This document shows, one piece after another, positions 8,319 through 22,259 of a stretch of DNA of 64,000 nucleotides. Under the pieces are notes generated by a model. It saw nothing but the letters and a program-made list of their open reading frames with translations. It searched no databases and was not told the DNA's origin. The first letter of the stretch is position 1, and the number at the start of each line of letters is the position of its first letter. Source of the stretch: a bacterium BMS3Abin02 (GTDB lineage Bacteria > Actinomycetota > Acidimicrobiia > Spongiisociales > UBA4744); assembly GCA_002897675.1 (NCBI GenBank), contig BDSU01000008.1, positions 1 to 64,000 of the forward strand. The letters are read 5' to 3'. The translations under genes and the position numbers were made by a program.

Positions 8319-10408
8319 ACGAGGAAGAACGGCGCCGATACCTCGCCGAGTACGAGGAAGAGAAGAAGAAGAAAGGCATCTCCTTCTTCCCCGACGCGAT
8401 CTTCAAAGACGCCGTCGTCATGCTCATCGTGTTCATCGTCCTGGTTGCCCTTTCCTACTTCCTGGGTTCGCCGCTCGAAGCGAGGGCCAACCCGGCGGAT
8501 GCGACCTACACGCCACGACCTGAGTGGTACTTCCTGTTCGTGTTCCAGCTCCTCAAGTACTTCCCCGGCAACCTCGAAGTGATCGGCGTGATCGTCATCC
8601 CGGCGATCGCCGTCGGCCTGCTGTTCGCGCTGCCTCTTCTCGACCGGTCGCCTCGACGTCACTTCCGCGACCGCCTCGGCATCACCGGCGTGACGGCCCT
8701 GGTGCTGGTGGGAGTCGTCGGACTGACCGTGCAAGCACTCCGTCAACAGGTGCCGCTGAGCGGCCAGGAACAGCCCGACAAGGTCGCCGCCCTCTACACA
8801 GCAAACTGTGCCGCATGCCATGGCCCCTCGCTGGCGGTTCCTCCAGGTGTCGACCTGCACGCGGTGATCGCACAAGGAAGCCACGAAGGCATGCCCGCGT
8901 GGGGCGCCGACCTCTCCGTCGACGAGATCGACGCCCTCGTCGGTTTCATCACTGCACCGAACGGGTGGGCGGTCTTCCGGGACGAGTGCAGCGAATGCCA
9001 TCAAGCCACCGACCTCGCGGAGCTGGATCCGTTCCAGCTTCGCGACGCCCTCGATCCCGGGTTCGCGGCGCACAAGGGTCTCGACACTCCCGACTGGAGC
9101 TCCAAACTCGATTCTTCGGCGGTGACGGCCCTCGTCAACTTCCTCATCGCTCCTGATGGACAACGCCTCTTCGCGGCCAACTGTGCGACGTGTCACGGCA
9201 CGGGCGTCACCGTCTCCGACGAGACCGAGGTTCGCTCGATCATCATGAAAGGTGGCCGGCATCGCACGATGCCGTCGTGGTCGGGGCGGCTCCCGGACGA
9301 GGATATCGTGACCCTGGCAAGGTATGTGGTGGACCCGGCGGCGGCACCTGGAGGCGCCAACCTGTTCACACAGAACTGCTCATCGTGCCACGGAGAACGC
9401 GTGCCGGCGGCCGCCACGGTGGATGCCGCATACAAAGCGATTGCCCAAGGCGCCGAGCACGAGACAATGCCCATCTGGGGAGACGTCCTCACCGACGAGC
9501 AGATCGACGCCCTGGTGGCCTACACCGTCAAAGTGTCGAAGGGAGCCCCGGAGGTCGAGGGCCGGCGGATCTTCTCCCAAAACTGCTCGATGTGTCACGG
9601 CGACTTCGGCGAAGGCGGTCCGCTCCCTGCCGACCCGACGAGAGTCATCGCTCCCATCAGCGTCAGCCAGTATCTCGGCACCCACGACAACGCGACGATC
9701 AAGGCAATCGTGACGAAAGGTCAGCCCGACCTGGGCATGTCGCCGTTCGGTGTAGCCTCCGGCGGCCCCCTCAGCGAGGACCAGATCGACGCAGTCGTCG
9801 CGTTCGTGCGGTCGTGGGAGAAGAACCCGCCGGTCGAACTGCCCCCTGAGATCGCACCGCAGCAGGTGGCAGGAAGCTCTCAGCAGATCTGGGACGAGTT
9901 CTGTGCCCAATGCCATGCAGCCGACGGGTCCGGCGCCATCGGTCCTTCGCTCATCGCCCCCGCATTCCAGGAGGGGAACAGCGACTCCGAGATCATCACC
10001 ACCATTCAACTCGGCCATCCGGCCACGGCGATGATCGCCTGGGGGCAGGTTCTGACGTCTCACCAAATCGAAGACCTGGTCGGCTTCATCCGTGCCCTCG
10101 CCGGGGAACCCACACCTGCCACGGAGGAACCGACGTTCGTCACGGACATCAAGCCACTCTTCGACGCCAACTGCTCGATGTGTCACGGCACGCTCGGAGG
10201 ATGGGACGCCTCCGGCTACCAGTCGGCGATGACCAGCGGCGACAATGCTCCTGTCATCGTGCCGGGCGACCCCAACGGCAGCATCCTGCTCCAGAAACTG
10301 CTGGGAACCCAGGAGTTCGGCGGCCCGATGCCGCCGTCAGGAGGGCTTTCCGACGCGGACATCCAGATGATCGAGGACTGGATCTCCAACGGGGCTCCCG
10401 AATCCTGA
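8315..10408 (+). CDS. Cytochrome b C-terminal domain fused to seven c-type haem sites
   Basis: 697 residues. The first 150 form a cytochrome b C-terminal/subunit IV-like domain with three helices and the Qo motif PEWYFL (about residue 69). Beyond about residue 160 follow class-I-like cytochrome c segments with seven CXXCH sites (CAACH, CSECH, CATCH, CSSCH, CSMCH, CAQCH, CSMCH). Most segments also contain a downstream MP-W or MP-S motif that could supply the Met ligand. The last 90 residues resemble the PSCyt/DUF-type cytochrome c domains (GDPNGSILLQKL ... GPMPP). Fusions of subunit IV with one or two c domains are known; seven sites is exceptional. It closes the rightward operon. Confidence 0.9.
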   Translation: MNEEERRRYLAEYEEEKKKKGISFFPDAIFKDAVVMLIVFIVLVALSYFLGSPLEARANPADATYTPRPEWYFLFVFQLLKYFPGNLEVIGVIVIPAIAVGLLFALPLLDRSPRRHFRDRLGITGVTALVLVGVVGLTVQALRQQVPLSGQEQPDKVAALYTANCAACHGPSLAVPPGVDLHAVIAQGSHEGMPAWGADLSVDEIDALVGFITAPNGWAVFRDECSECHQATDLAELDPFQLRDALDPGFAAHKGLDTPDWSSKLDSSAVTALVNFLIAPDGQRLFAANCATCHGTGVTVSDETEVRSIIMKGGRHRTMPSWSGRLPDEDIVTLARYVVDPAAAPGGANLFTQNCSSCHGERVPAAATVDAAYKAIAQGAEHETMPIWGDVLTDEQIDALVAYTVKVSKGAPEVEGRRIFSQNCSMCHGDFGEGGPLPADPTRVIAPISVSQYLGTHDNATIKAIVTKGQPDLGMSPFGVASGGPLSEDQIDAVVAFVRSWEKNPPVELPPEIAPQQVAGSSQQIWDEFCAQCHAADGSGAIGPSLIAPAFQEGNSDSEIITTIQLGHPATAMIAWGQVLTSHQIEDLVGFIRALAGEPTPATEEPTFVTDIKPLFDANCSMCHGTLGGWDASGYQSAMTSGDNAPVIVPGDPNGSILLQKLLGTQEFGGPMPPSGGLSDADIQMIEDWISNGAPES

Positions 10409-10598
10409 GTCATTTGCCGAGTCTTTGTCCGCCGGGAGACGAGACACGGCGTACCCTCACGGAACTACCCCTCACCCACCCACGAAAGCCTCAGTCGACC
10501 CTTCTTTCTTTCCTTCCCCCTTCAGGGGGAAGTGCCGAGCCCTGCGAGGCGATGGGGGTGTCGCCGCGAAGAGCGGACTCTCTGCCGCCATCGACAAG
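10409..10598. other. Intergenic region with a stem-loop
   Basis: This space separates two convergent genes. It holds a perfect eight-base stem, CTTCCCCC-ttca-GGGGGAAG at 10513-10532, on the 3' side of the respiratory operon. There is no T run on the plus strand side, so it may be an intrinsic terminator lacking a U tract or a processing hairpin. I see no gene here. Confidence 0.5.
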
Positions 10599-11426
10599 TC
10601 AACGTGCTATCTCGACGGTCAATCTGTCGACATACAGGTCTCTTCCGCCTGCAGCATTGCTTCCCCAGGGTAGATTACTGCCAATCCAGAATCCCATCAT
10701 GGACCTGAACTCACCCATCCCATTGTCCTTTCGCACGGTGAAGTTGGATCGAAACTCGTCACTGTTCCATTCCTCGTTGTCAACAGATACCCTTGTGTAT
10801 CGTCTTGTTTCCATATCAACTTCCAATACGACGTCATGCCATCTATCCGGTTCCATCGTGATCGTGCCCAACAACATCTCCCTGTCGTTCTCTCCAACGT
10901 AGATCACGTTACCTTTATTACTGACTCTTATCTGTGCGAATAGGTTATAGTTACCGTTTGCCTTGTCCGTAAAGATCTCTGGATTCATGTGAAAGAAGTA
11001 TTCCTCATCCATATCCTTGGAAGGGAACATGAATCGCGCCGTCATTCTGATCTTGGGATGGGGGAAGATGTACGCTTCTTCGTGTGTGGGTGTAGCCACG
11101 TCTGACCAGTTCGTCAGGAGATTCTCGTTGAGACCTTCTATCCAGCAGTTCTGACGTGCAATCGTTGTAGTAATCAGCGTCCCATCGTCTATCGTTGCTT
11201 TTACGCATGGATGGTCCGGATAAATCTCCCAGTCTTTGATCTTGGCCGGGTCGAACTCAAATGCATGTATCCTTTCAGAGGAATAATCGCTCGTGTAGAT
11301 AGTCGCCCAATTATCTCGTTGCACGAAAGATGCAGCAGATCGTCCTTCTCGAGCACATCCGCCAGTCAACCCAACCGTAAAAAGCAACAGCCAGGTCAAG
11401 AGCCTCACAGCGTTCATGCCCTTCAT
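10599..11426 (-). CDS. Putative lipoprotein, low-GC, lamin-like sugar-binding fold possible
   Basis: 275 residues with a lipoprotein signal (LLTWLLLFTVGLTGGC), so anchored outside the membrane. The mature part has beta-rich features reminiscent of concanavalin-like polysaccharide lyase or DUF-type domains (ARFMFPSKDMDEEYFFHM, RWHDVVLEVDME, GEFRSMMGFWIGSN, LYVDRLTVEIAR); this is a fold guess only. Base composition is unlike its neighbours: 26 G+C in the 60 bases at 10741-10800 against 38 in 60 of gltB at 16621-16680, and codons such as TTA, ATA and AGA are used. That suggests recent transfer. I do not recognise the family. Confidence 0.7.
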   Translation of the reverse strand: MKGMNAVRLLTWLLLFTVGLTGGCAREGRSAASFVQRDNWATIYTSDYSSERIHAFEFDPAKIKDWEIYPDHPCVKATIDDGTLITTTIARQNCWIEGLNENLLTNWSDVATPTHEEAYIFPHPKIRMTARFMFPSKDMDEEYFFHMNPEIFTDKANGNYNLFAQIRVSNKGNVIYVGENDREMLLGTITMEPDRWHDVVLEVDMETRRYTRVSVDNEEWNSDEFRSNFTVRKDNGMGEFRSMMGFWIGSNLPWGSNAAGGRDLYVDRLTVEIAR

Positions 11427-11479
11427 TATTGGGCAGCCCAGGTGGCGTCACTTGGCCGGCACGAGCCCTGCCGGTTGGG

Positions 11480-12253
11480 TCACGGGTCCCGATACCGAAG
11501 ACCCGCCCATGCTCCCACCAGCATCACCGCCGCCCATCCGACCAGTACGGCCACGGCATGCACCTGTGACATCTCCGTCCCCAGCAGATTCGTCAACGGC
11601 GCGGACTCTGCTGCGCCGAACCCCCCGAGCAACGACGCCGAGGCCTTGGACAGCGAGATCGGCCGATACACCGACCAAAACGCCAGGAGTCCCTCGATGA
11701 ACGAAAACGCCAAGGCCACACCGATGGCGATGCCGGTGGAACGAAACACCGCGATGGCGAACAGCCCGATCGCCACCCATGCCAGTTCGATCAGCGCCGC
11801 CTTCCAGACGAGTGCCAGCCATCCGGCCACTCCCAGCCCGACGGGACCGCCGATCAGGATGGACGCCGCGACGGTCCACACGAGCACCAACACGAGTGAG
11901 GTGAGCAACACCGCCGGCCAGAACACGAGAAGTCGCGCGATCAGATGCGCCCATCTCCGCGCGTCGCGCGTCAGCGAGGATGCCCAGATGGTTCGGCTCA
12001 CATCGGTGCCAAGTGCCACGACGGCAAGGATGAGGGGGAACCAGGACTGTCCGAGAATCTGCTGCGCCCCCAGCTTGATCACGTCGGACGCCACCGGCAG
12101 CGTGAGACCCTGCACGTCCTGGGGCACCAGCTTGGGCAACACCAGCATCACGAACACCAACAGCCCGACGAGGGCCAACAGCACGATCGACAGGACCCAG
12201 TAGAGCTTGCGATGGACGAGTTTGATGATCTCGGCGCGGATCAGCCCACTCAT
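11480..12253 (-). CDS. ABC-2 type transporter permease
   Basis: 257 residues, about six membrane helices. The N-terminus MSGLIRAEIIKLVHRKLYW is the characteristic amphipathic start of ABC-2 permeases of the NatB/BcrB type (E-x-x-K followed by the first helix). The start codon overlaps the stop of the ATPase gene by four bases, so the two form one exporter. Substrate cannot be read from sequence; relatives export antibiotics, Na+ or lipids. Confidence 0.85.
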   Translation of the reverse strand: MSGLIRAEIIKLVHRKLYWVLSIVLLALVGLLVFVMLVLPKLVPQDVQGLTLPVASDVIKLGAQQILGQSWFPLILAVVALGTDVSRTIWASSLTRDARRWAHLIARLLVFWPAVLLTSLVLVLVWTVAASILIGGPVGLGVAGWLALVWKAALIELAWVAIGLFAIAVFRSTGIAIGVALAFSFIEGLLAFWSVYRPISLSKASASLLGGFGAAESAPLTNLLGTEMSQVHAVAVLVGWAAVMLVGAWAGLRYRDP

Positions 12254-13149
12254 GGCGTCTCGTCCTCGGTCAGCTCGAGGAACCGCTGTTCCAGGTTGGA
12301 ACGGTTGGGCGTGATCCGCTCCGGGTAGAGATCCGCGAACGCCAGGGCCCGGGACACCGCCGGGCCATCGACGCCTTCGCCGATCACCTCCAGGCGCCTC
12401 TCGCCCGCATGCACCTCGAATCCGGCAGAACGGAGCACCGCGGCGGCCGCCTCCAAATCGGCGATCTCCACCATCACTCCCTGGGCCGGCCCGACGATGT
12501 CATCGAGCGTGCCCGCCGCAATGAGCCGACCCCGGCTGATGATCACGACGTGATCGGCGAGTTGTTCCACCTCGGCCAGGTTGTGGCTCGACACCACCAC
12601 CGACGTGCGTCCCTCATCCACCAGCCCCCGCAGCAGGCCCTTGAACTTGGCCTGGCCGGCGGGATCGAGCCCGTCGAGCGGTTCGTCCAGCAGCAGCACC
12701 TCGGGTTGTCCCAAGAGCGCCATCCCCAACGCCAGCCGCTGGCGCATGCCTTTCGAATACCCCTTGACCTTGCGACCGGCGTCCTCGCTCAGCTCGACGA
12801 ACTCCAACAGCTTCGGGATCTGATCGTCGCCCACTCCCAGCTCGCGTGCCGCGACGCGCAGGTTGTCCCTGCCGTTCAGAGTGTCCTGGACCCCGGGCTC
12901 CTCCACCACCGCCCCGACCCGCTTGACGATCGCCGGCGTGTCGGGACCAACCTGCATGCCCAGCACGTCGATCGTGCCCGACGTCAGCCGGGTGAGACCG
13001 AGGATCGAGCGGAAGGTGGTGGTCTTCCCGGCACCATTGGGACCGAGGAAGCCGGTGAGCGCTCCCGCCGGGATGGTCGTCGTCAGATGGTCGACGGCGG
13101 TCACCGAGCCATAGCGCTTGGTCACGTCTCGCAGTGTGATCGCATCCAT
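12250..13149 (-). CDS. ABC transporter ATP-binding protein (CcmA/NatA type)
   Basis: 299 residues from the ATG at 13149 (MDAITLRDVTKRYG); a longer frame to 13209 adds an unlikely tail. Motifs: Walker A GPNGAGKT (about residue 36), signature YSKGMRQRLALG (about 130), Walker B VLLLDEPLDGLD (about 153) and the switch His in VVVSSHNL. The C-terminal roughly 90 residues are the regulatory extension typical of drug/lipid exporters of this class. It pairs with the overlapping permease gene downstream. The promoter must lie in the space shared with the rightward sulfur operon. Confidence 0.92.
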   Translation of the reverse strand: MDAITLRDVTKRYGSVTAVDHLTTTIPAGALTGFLGPNGAGKTTTFRSILGLTRLTSGTIDVLGMQVGPDTPAIVKRVGAVVEEPGVQDTLNGRDNLRVAARELGVGDDQIPKLLEFVELSEDAGRKVKGYSKGMRQRLALGMALLGQPEVLLLDEPLDGLDPAGQAKFKGLLRGLVDEGRTSVVVSSHNLAEVEQLADHVVIISRGRLIAAGTLDDIVGPAQGVMVEIADLEAAAAVLRSAGFEVHAGERRLEVIGEGVDGPAVSRALAFADLYPERITPNRSNLEQRFLELTEDETP

Positions 13150-13381
13150 CCCGGGGATTCTACCCGACGCTGTGTCGGGATCAGAGATCACACATGTCGC
13201 GGCTGTCACCTGATGCCGACACCCTTCTCGTGCAGGCGCACCGCCATCGTGCAGGCGTCGCTCGGAGAAGGCGTCGCGACGGTTGGGAGAGGCGGTAGTC
13301 TTGACATGTCGACGAGACCGTGTTTGACTCGCTCGTCAACACGTCGATAGAACCTGACGCCGGATACGAGAGGAGCAGATG
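13150..13381. promoter_or_regulatory. Divergent intergenic region with candidate promoter for the sulfur operon
   Basis: The space between the leftward ABC exporter and the rightward Met/Cys leader. A plausible sigma-70-like promoter is TTGACT (13324-13329), 18-base spacer, TAGAAC (13348-13353), which would start RNA near 13360, about 20 bases before the leader ORF. The AGGAG ribosome-binding site of the leader is at 13371-13375. No gene is seen in the rest. Confidence 0.45.
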
Positions 13382-13492
13382 ATGGGTAGCCCTGCACCCG
13401 CCTCACTCGTCTCCGCGCGTGACCTTGTCATGTGCATGTGCATGCTCGGCTCTCGGGTGGCTCGCCCGAGCGCACCTGCACTGCGCTCCTAG
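13382..13492 (+). CDS. Met/Cys-rich leader peptide ORF
   Basis: 36 codons plus TAG. AGGAG lies six bases before the ATG at 13382 (an ATG at 13379 is also in frame). The middle reads SARDLVMCMCMLGSR: two Cys and three Met codons in a row of five. Immediately after these codons is a hairpin, CTCGGG-tggctcg-CCCGAG, still within the ORF. The next genes are an OsmC-type protein and metY. Cysteine-rich leader ORFs that act as attenuators upstream of sulfur-amino-acid genes are known in mycobacteria and other Actinobacteria. I infer that ribosome stalling at the Met-Cys codons controls the operon. Confidence 0.65.
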   Translation: MGSPAPASLVSARDLVMCMCMLGSRVARPSAPALRS

Positions 13493-13573
13493 GAACTGCC
13501 ACCGCCCGAGAGGTCACTTCGGCGTTCCACTTCAACCACACCGGCTCATCCGGTCACATTGAAAAGGACTCAC

Positions 13574-14092
13574 ATGACGACATCAACCATTCCACTCAAC
13601 GACGTCAACATCGAAGCCGTCGGCGCACTCGTACAGGCGATCCAGGCCGAGCCCACAAAGGGCCACACCACATGGAAGGCCTCCGTGACATGGGACGCAG
13701 GATTCCGGACGACGACCACAATCGGGGACTTCCCACCCTTCGCCACCGACGAGCCTGAGACACTCGGCGGGACCAACACCGCCCCCAACCCGGTGGAACA
13801 GCTCATCGGGGCGCTCGGCTCGTGCCTGGCCATCGGATACGCCGCGAATGCCAGCGCCGCGGGGATCCGCATCACCGATCTCCGGATCGACATCGAAGGC
13901 GAGCTCAACCTGGAGACGTTCCTTGGCATCCGAGAGGGCAACGCCGGCTATGAGACACTGCGGGCCACGGTCCACATCGTCACCGACGCCGACGACGCCA
14001 CTCTCGCGGAACTTCACGACAAGGTCGTGACGACATCGCCCGTCGGGCACACATTGAGCCGGGCGGTCCCACTCACGATCGAGCTTGCCTAG
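13574..14092 (+). CDS. OsmC/Ohr family protein
   Basis: 172 residues from the ATG at 13574, which has AAAAGGA about seven bases upstream; a TTG at 13559 is in frame but less likely. OsmC-like hallmarks are the GGTNTAPNPVEQLIGALGSCLAIGY block (about residues 60-84), which carries the first catalytic Cys, and a C-terminal THTLSR-like SPVGHTLSRAVPLTIEL. The second Cys of true Ohr/OsmC (usually in VCPYS) is replaced by SPVGHT, so thiol peroxidase activity is doubtful. Placed between the Met/Cys leader and metY, it may act in sulfur transfer, as other sulfur-operon OsmC proteins are thought to. Confidence 0.82.
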   Translation: MTTSTIPLNDVNIEAVGALVQAIQAEPTKGHTTWKASVTWDAGFRTTTTIGDFPPFATDEPETLGGTNTAPNPVEQLIGALGSCLAIGYAANASAAGIRITDLRIDIEGELNLETFLGIREGNAGYETLRATVHIVTDADDATLAELHDKVVTTSPVGHTLSRAVPLTIELA

Positions 14093-14265
14093 CAGCGTCG
14101 AGGTCCGGGCCCGTCGGGTTCGGACCCCGGCGCCGCTGCAACAAGAACCGTCCTGTTGTTCCTCGCCGTCGCACAATGTGCTGCCCTCCAGGGCATCGAC
14201 CTCCGCCACCTCATCGGTGGACGGATTACGCTCGACGACGATCACCGATCCACCGGAGCGCCCTC

Positions 14266-15552
14266 ATGACCGAACCTACCCACGATTACGGATTCGCCAC
14301 GAGATCCATTCACGCCGGTCAACGGCCCGACCCTGAGACCGGCGCCAGGGCCATGCCCATCTATGCCACAACGTCCTATGTCTTCGACGATGCTCAGCAT
14401 GCCGCCGACCTGTTCTCCCTCCAGACCTTTGGCAACATCTACACGCGCATCGGCAACCCGACATCGGCGGCATTCGAGGAGCGGATGGCATCACTCGAAG
14501 GTGGAATCGGAGCGCTGGCGACCGCATCGGGTCAGGCAGCTCAGCTGATCACCATTCTCACCCTGGCCCAGAAGGGCGACGAGCTCGTCGCCTCGAGATC
14601 ACTGTACGGCGGCACGTATACCCAGTTCGACGTGACCCTGCGCCGGATGGGTATCGATGTCACCTTCGTGGACATCCATGATCCCGAAGCGATCGACCAG
14701 GCGATTACCGACCGCACCAAGGCCGTGTATGGGGAGACGATCGGGAACCCGCGGGCCGACGTCCTCGATTTCCAAGCCGTGTCGGCTGTCGCCCACAGCC
14801 ATGGGCTCCCCCTCATCGTGGACAACACGTTCGCCACTCCCTACCTGTGCCGGCCGCTCGAGCACGGAGCCGATATCGTCACCCACTCGGCCACCAAGTT
14901 CATCGGAGGCCATGGCACCGTGATCGCCGGCTGCATCGTCGAGAGCGGCAGATTCCCGTGGGACAACGGCAACTTCCCTCTTCTCACCGACCCCTCCCCC
15001 GCCTACCACGACCTCCGGTTCTGGGAGAATTTCCGAGAGTATGCGTACCTGATGAAGGCACGCACCGAACTCCTGCGCGACACCGGGGCCTCGCTGTCGC
15101 CGTTCAACTCGTTCCTGTTGCTCCTGGGCCTCGAGACGCTGTCGCTCCGGATGAGACAGCATGTCGCCAACGCCAAGCTGGTCGCGCAGTTCCTTCGTGA
15201 CCACGCCAAGGTCGCCTGGGTCGGCTATCCGATCTTCGATGACAACGAATGGACCACCCAGGCCCGGCGCTACCTGCCCGAGGGCCCCGGAGCCATCTTC
15301 ACGTTCGGTCTCGTGGGAGGCTTTGCCGCGGGAGTCAGGTTCATCGAGAACGTCGAACTGGCCTCCCACGTCGCCAACGTCGGCGATGCCAAGACGCTCG
15401 TCATCCATCCGGCATCGACCACGCATCAGCAGGTGCCAGAAAACGAGCGAGCGGCCATGGGGGTGGGCAACGACATGATCCGAATCTCGGTCGGGATAGA
15501 GGACATCGACGACATCCTGTGGGATCTCGGGCGAGCACTGGAGGCGACATGA
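14266..15552 (+). CDS. metY: O-acetylhomoserine sulfhydrylase (aminocarboxypropyltransferase)
   Basis: 428 residues, a PLP enzyme of the Cys/Met metabolism family. It would make homocysteine (and methionine-pathway thioethers) from O-acetylhomoserine and sulfide. The N-terminus [30 protein letters not shown] and [11 protein letters not shown] are typical of MetY, as is the PLP lysine in [12 protein letters not shown] (about residue 209) and the long insert compared with MetB. GGAG stands eight bases before the ATG at 14266. A roughly 170-base spacer with a GGTCCG/CGGACC inverted repeat separates it from the OsmC gene. It overlaps the CoA-binding gene by four bases. Confidence 0.93.
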   Translation: MTEPTHDYGFATRSIHAGQRPDPETGARAMPIYATTSYVFDDAQHAADLFSLQTFGNIYTRIGNPTSAAFEERMASLEGGIGALATASGQAAQLITILTLAQKGDELVASRSLYGGTYTQFDVTLRRMGIDVTFVDIHDPEAIDQAITDRTKAVYGETIGNPRADVLDFQAVSAVAHSHGLPLIVDNTFATPYLCRPLEHGADIVTHSATKFIGGHGTVIAGCIVESGRFPWDNGNFPLLTDPSPAYHDLRFWENFREYAYLMKARTELLRDTGASLSPFNSFLLLLGLETLSLRMRQHVANAKLVAQFLRDHAKVAWVGYPIFDDNEWTTQARRYLPEGPGAIFTFGLVGGFAAGVRFIENVELASHVANVGDAKTLVIHPASTTHQQVPENERAAMGVGNDMIRISVGIEDIDDILWDLGRALEAT

Positions 15553-16034
15553 CGACGGCCACCGTTCCCGAAGCAACACCCGCCGAGCGTCTGGACATCA
15601 TTCGCAACGCCCGTTCCGTTGCCCTGGTAGGCGTGTCTGCCAACCCGATCCGCTCCTCGAACTTCGTCGCCGCCTACCTGATACGCACACCGTTTCGCAC
15701 CTACCCGGTCAACCCTGCGTATGACGAGGTGTTGGGAGTGAAATGCTATCCGTCGCTACGCGACCTCCCCGAGGTCCCCGACGTGGTCGACATCTTCCGA
15801 CGACCCGAAGCCATACCCGGGGTGGTCGACGAGGCGATCGAGGTCGGGGCCAGGGTCGTGTGGTTCCAGCTCGGGTTGCGCCACGACGAGGCTGCCCGCC
15901 GAGCACTCGACGCCGGCCTCCAGGTCGTTCAGGACCGATGTCTGAAGATCGAGCATGCCCGGTGGCACGGCGGGCTGCATCTCGGCGGATTCGATACCGG
16001 CATCATCTCGAGTAAACGGCACCGCCCGATCTGA
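15549..16034 (+). CDS. CoA-binding (YccU-type) Rossmann protein
   Basis: 161 residues, a single CoA_binding Rossmann domain: SVALVGVSANPIRSSNFVAAYL, then YPVNPAYDEVLGVKCYPSLRDLPEVPDVVDIFRRPE, and VWFQLGLRHDEAARRALDAGLQVVQDRCLKIEH. The conserved late Cys in QDRCLKIEH fits the family. It is often linked to homocysteine or methionine synthesis genes in Actinobacteria, and here it is translationally coupled to metY by an ATGA overlap. Its precise biochemical role is not established; a CoA or nucleotide-sensing partner of MetY is an inference. Confidence 0.87.
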   Translation: MTTATVPEATPAERLDIIRNARSVALVGVSANPIRSSNFVAAYLIRTPFRTYPVNPAYDEVLGVKCYPSLRDLPEVPDVVDIFRRPEAIPGVVDEAIEVGARVVWFQLGLRHDEAARRALDAGLQVVQDRCLKIEHARWHGGLHLGGFDTGIISSKRHRPI

Positions 16035-16209
16035 GTCGAGGCACACCGGCAGCCAGGCACCTGTGGTGCACTCCCGGCAACGATGGCAGGAAAGCCGGAG
16101 TCCCGCGTCGTGACCCCGCTCCCACGGCCCTCTTCTTCGCAGAATGGCCGACCTCTGGGTACTCTCAACCAGAACCGGTCGGTCGGCCGCCGACCGGATG
16201 TGAGGCAAT
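16035..16209. promoter_or_regulatory. gltB leader region with hairpin near the start codon
   Basis: A perfect eight-base stem, CCGGTCGG-tcggccg-CCGACCGG, lies at 16175-16197, ending three bases before the weak TGAGG ribosome-binding site and 12 before the gltB ATG. It could gate translation of gltB or be an operator palindrome. I recognise no known riboswitch fold in this segment. Confidence 0.4.
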
Positions 16210-20819
<4,610 letters not shown>

Positions 20820-20820
<1 letters not shown>

Positions 20821-22259
20821 TGGCCTCGCCGACAGGGTTCCAAGAGATCGAGCGCCAGGAGCGTGGCTACCTGCCGGTGCAGGAGCGCATCAAGAACTAT
20901 CGGGAGTTCTCGATTCCATTGACGGACGAGGCGGTGGCATCCCAAGGGGCCCGTTGCATGGACTGTGGCGTGCCGTACTGTCATTTTGGGTGCCCGGTCG
21001 ACAACATCATTCCCGATTGGAACGGCCTCGTATACCAGGGCAACTGGCGCGAGGCCGCCGACCTGCTGCACACGACGAACAACTTCCCCGAATTCACCGG
21101 CCGGGTCTGTCCGGCACTCTGCGAGGAGGCGTGCACGCTCAATCTCCACGACGCCCCGGTGACCATCAGAACGATCGAACACGCGATCATCGAAAAGGCC
21201 TGGCAGAATCGGTGGATCGACCCGCAGATCCCGGGAAGGCACACCGACAGGCGCGTCGCCGTCATCGGGTCGGGGCCCTCCGGTTTGGCTGCCGCGCAGC
21301 AGCTGGCCCGGGCGGGCCACCAGGTCGAGGTGTTCGAAAAGAATGCAAAGATCGGCGGCCTTCTCCGCTACGGGATCCCCGACTTCAAGCTCGCCAAGTC
21401 GGTCATCGACCGCCGGCTGGCGCAGATGCAGGCAGAGGGTGTCGAGTTTCGCGTGAACAGCCATGTCGGTGTGAACGTGCCGGTAGAGCGCCTCATCACC
21501 AAGTACGACGCCGTGGTGTTGGCTGCCGGGTGCGAGAAGCCGCGGGATCTCCCCGTCCCCAGGCGCGATCTCGACGGGATTCATTATGCGATGTCATTCC
21601 TGACTCAGCAGAACCGAAGAGTTGGCCGCGAGTCACCTGGTGGTCAGGAGCCGATCACCGCGGAGGGAAAGCACGTAGTCGTCATCGGTGGTGGCGACAC
21701 CGGCGCCGACTGTGTCGGGACATCGAACCGGCAGGGCGCTGCCTCCGTCACGCAACTGGAGTTGTTGCCGCGGCCCCCGGAGCATCCCGACAAGATGCTC
21801 ATCTGGCCCAACTGGCCGACGAAGCTGCGAACGTCCACATCTCACGACGAGGGATGCGAGCGGTTGTGGTCGGTTTCAACGACTTCGTTCGAGGGCTCGG
21901 CCGGGCGAGTCGAGACGCTGCGAGGTATCGGAGTCGACTGGAAGCAGGTCGACGGCCGCTGGGTAATGACCCAAGTCGCCGGACGCGAGTTCGAACTGCG
22001 GACGGATCTCGTCCTGTTGGCAACGGGGTTTGTCAGCCCCGTTCACGAGGGCCTGCTCGAACAGCTCGGCGTCGAGTTCGATCGGCACGGAAACGTGGCA
22101 GCGAACACCGACAACTATGCAACGAGCGTGCCCGGCGTCTTTGCGGCCGGAGACATGCGCCGCGGCCAGTCGTTGGTGGTGTGGGCCATCAGCGAGGGTC
22201 GCCGGTGTGCACGGGCAGTCGATGAGTACCTGATGGGTCACAGCGACCTTCCCCGCTGA
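20820..22259 (+). CDS. gltD: Glutamate synthase, small (beta) subunit
   Basis: 479 residues from the ATG in TGATG; a GTG three bases earlier is equally in frame. The N-terminal ferredoxin-like domain has the cysteines for two 4Fe-4S clusters ([14 protein letters not shown] and [13 protein letters not shown]). Two Rossmann folds follow: the FAD site [22 protein letters not shown] and the NADPH site [16 protein letters not shown]. It feeds electrons from NADPH to Glt[23 protein letters not shown] near the C-terminus is the conserved flavin-contacting end. Confidence 0.96.
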
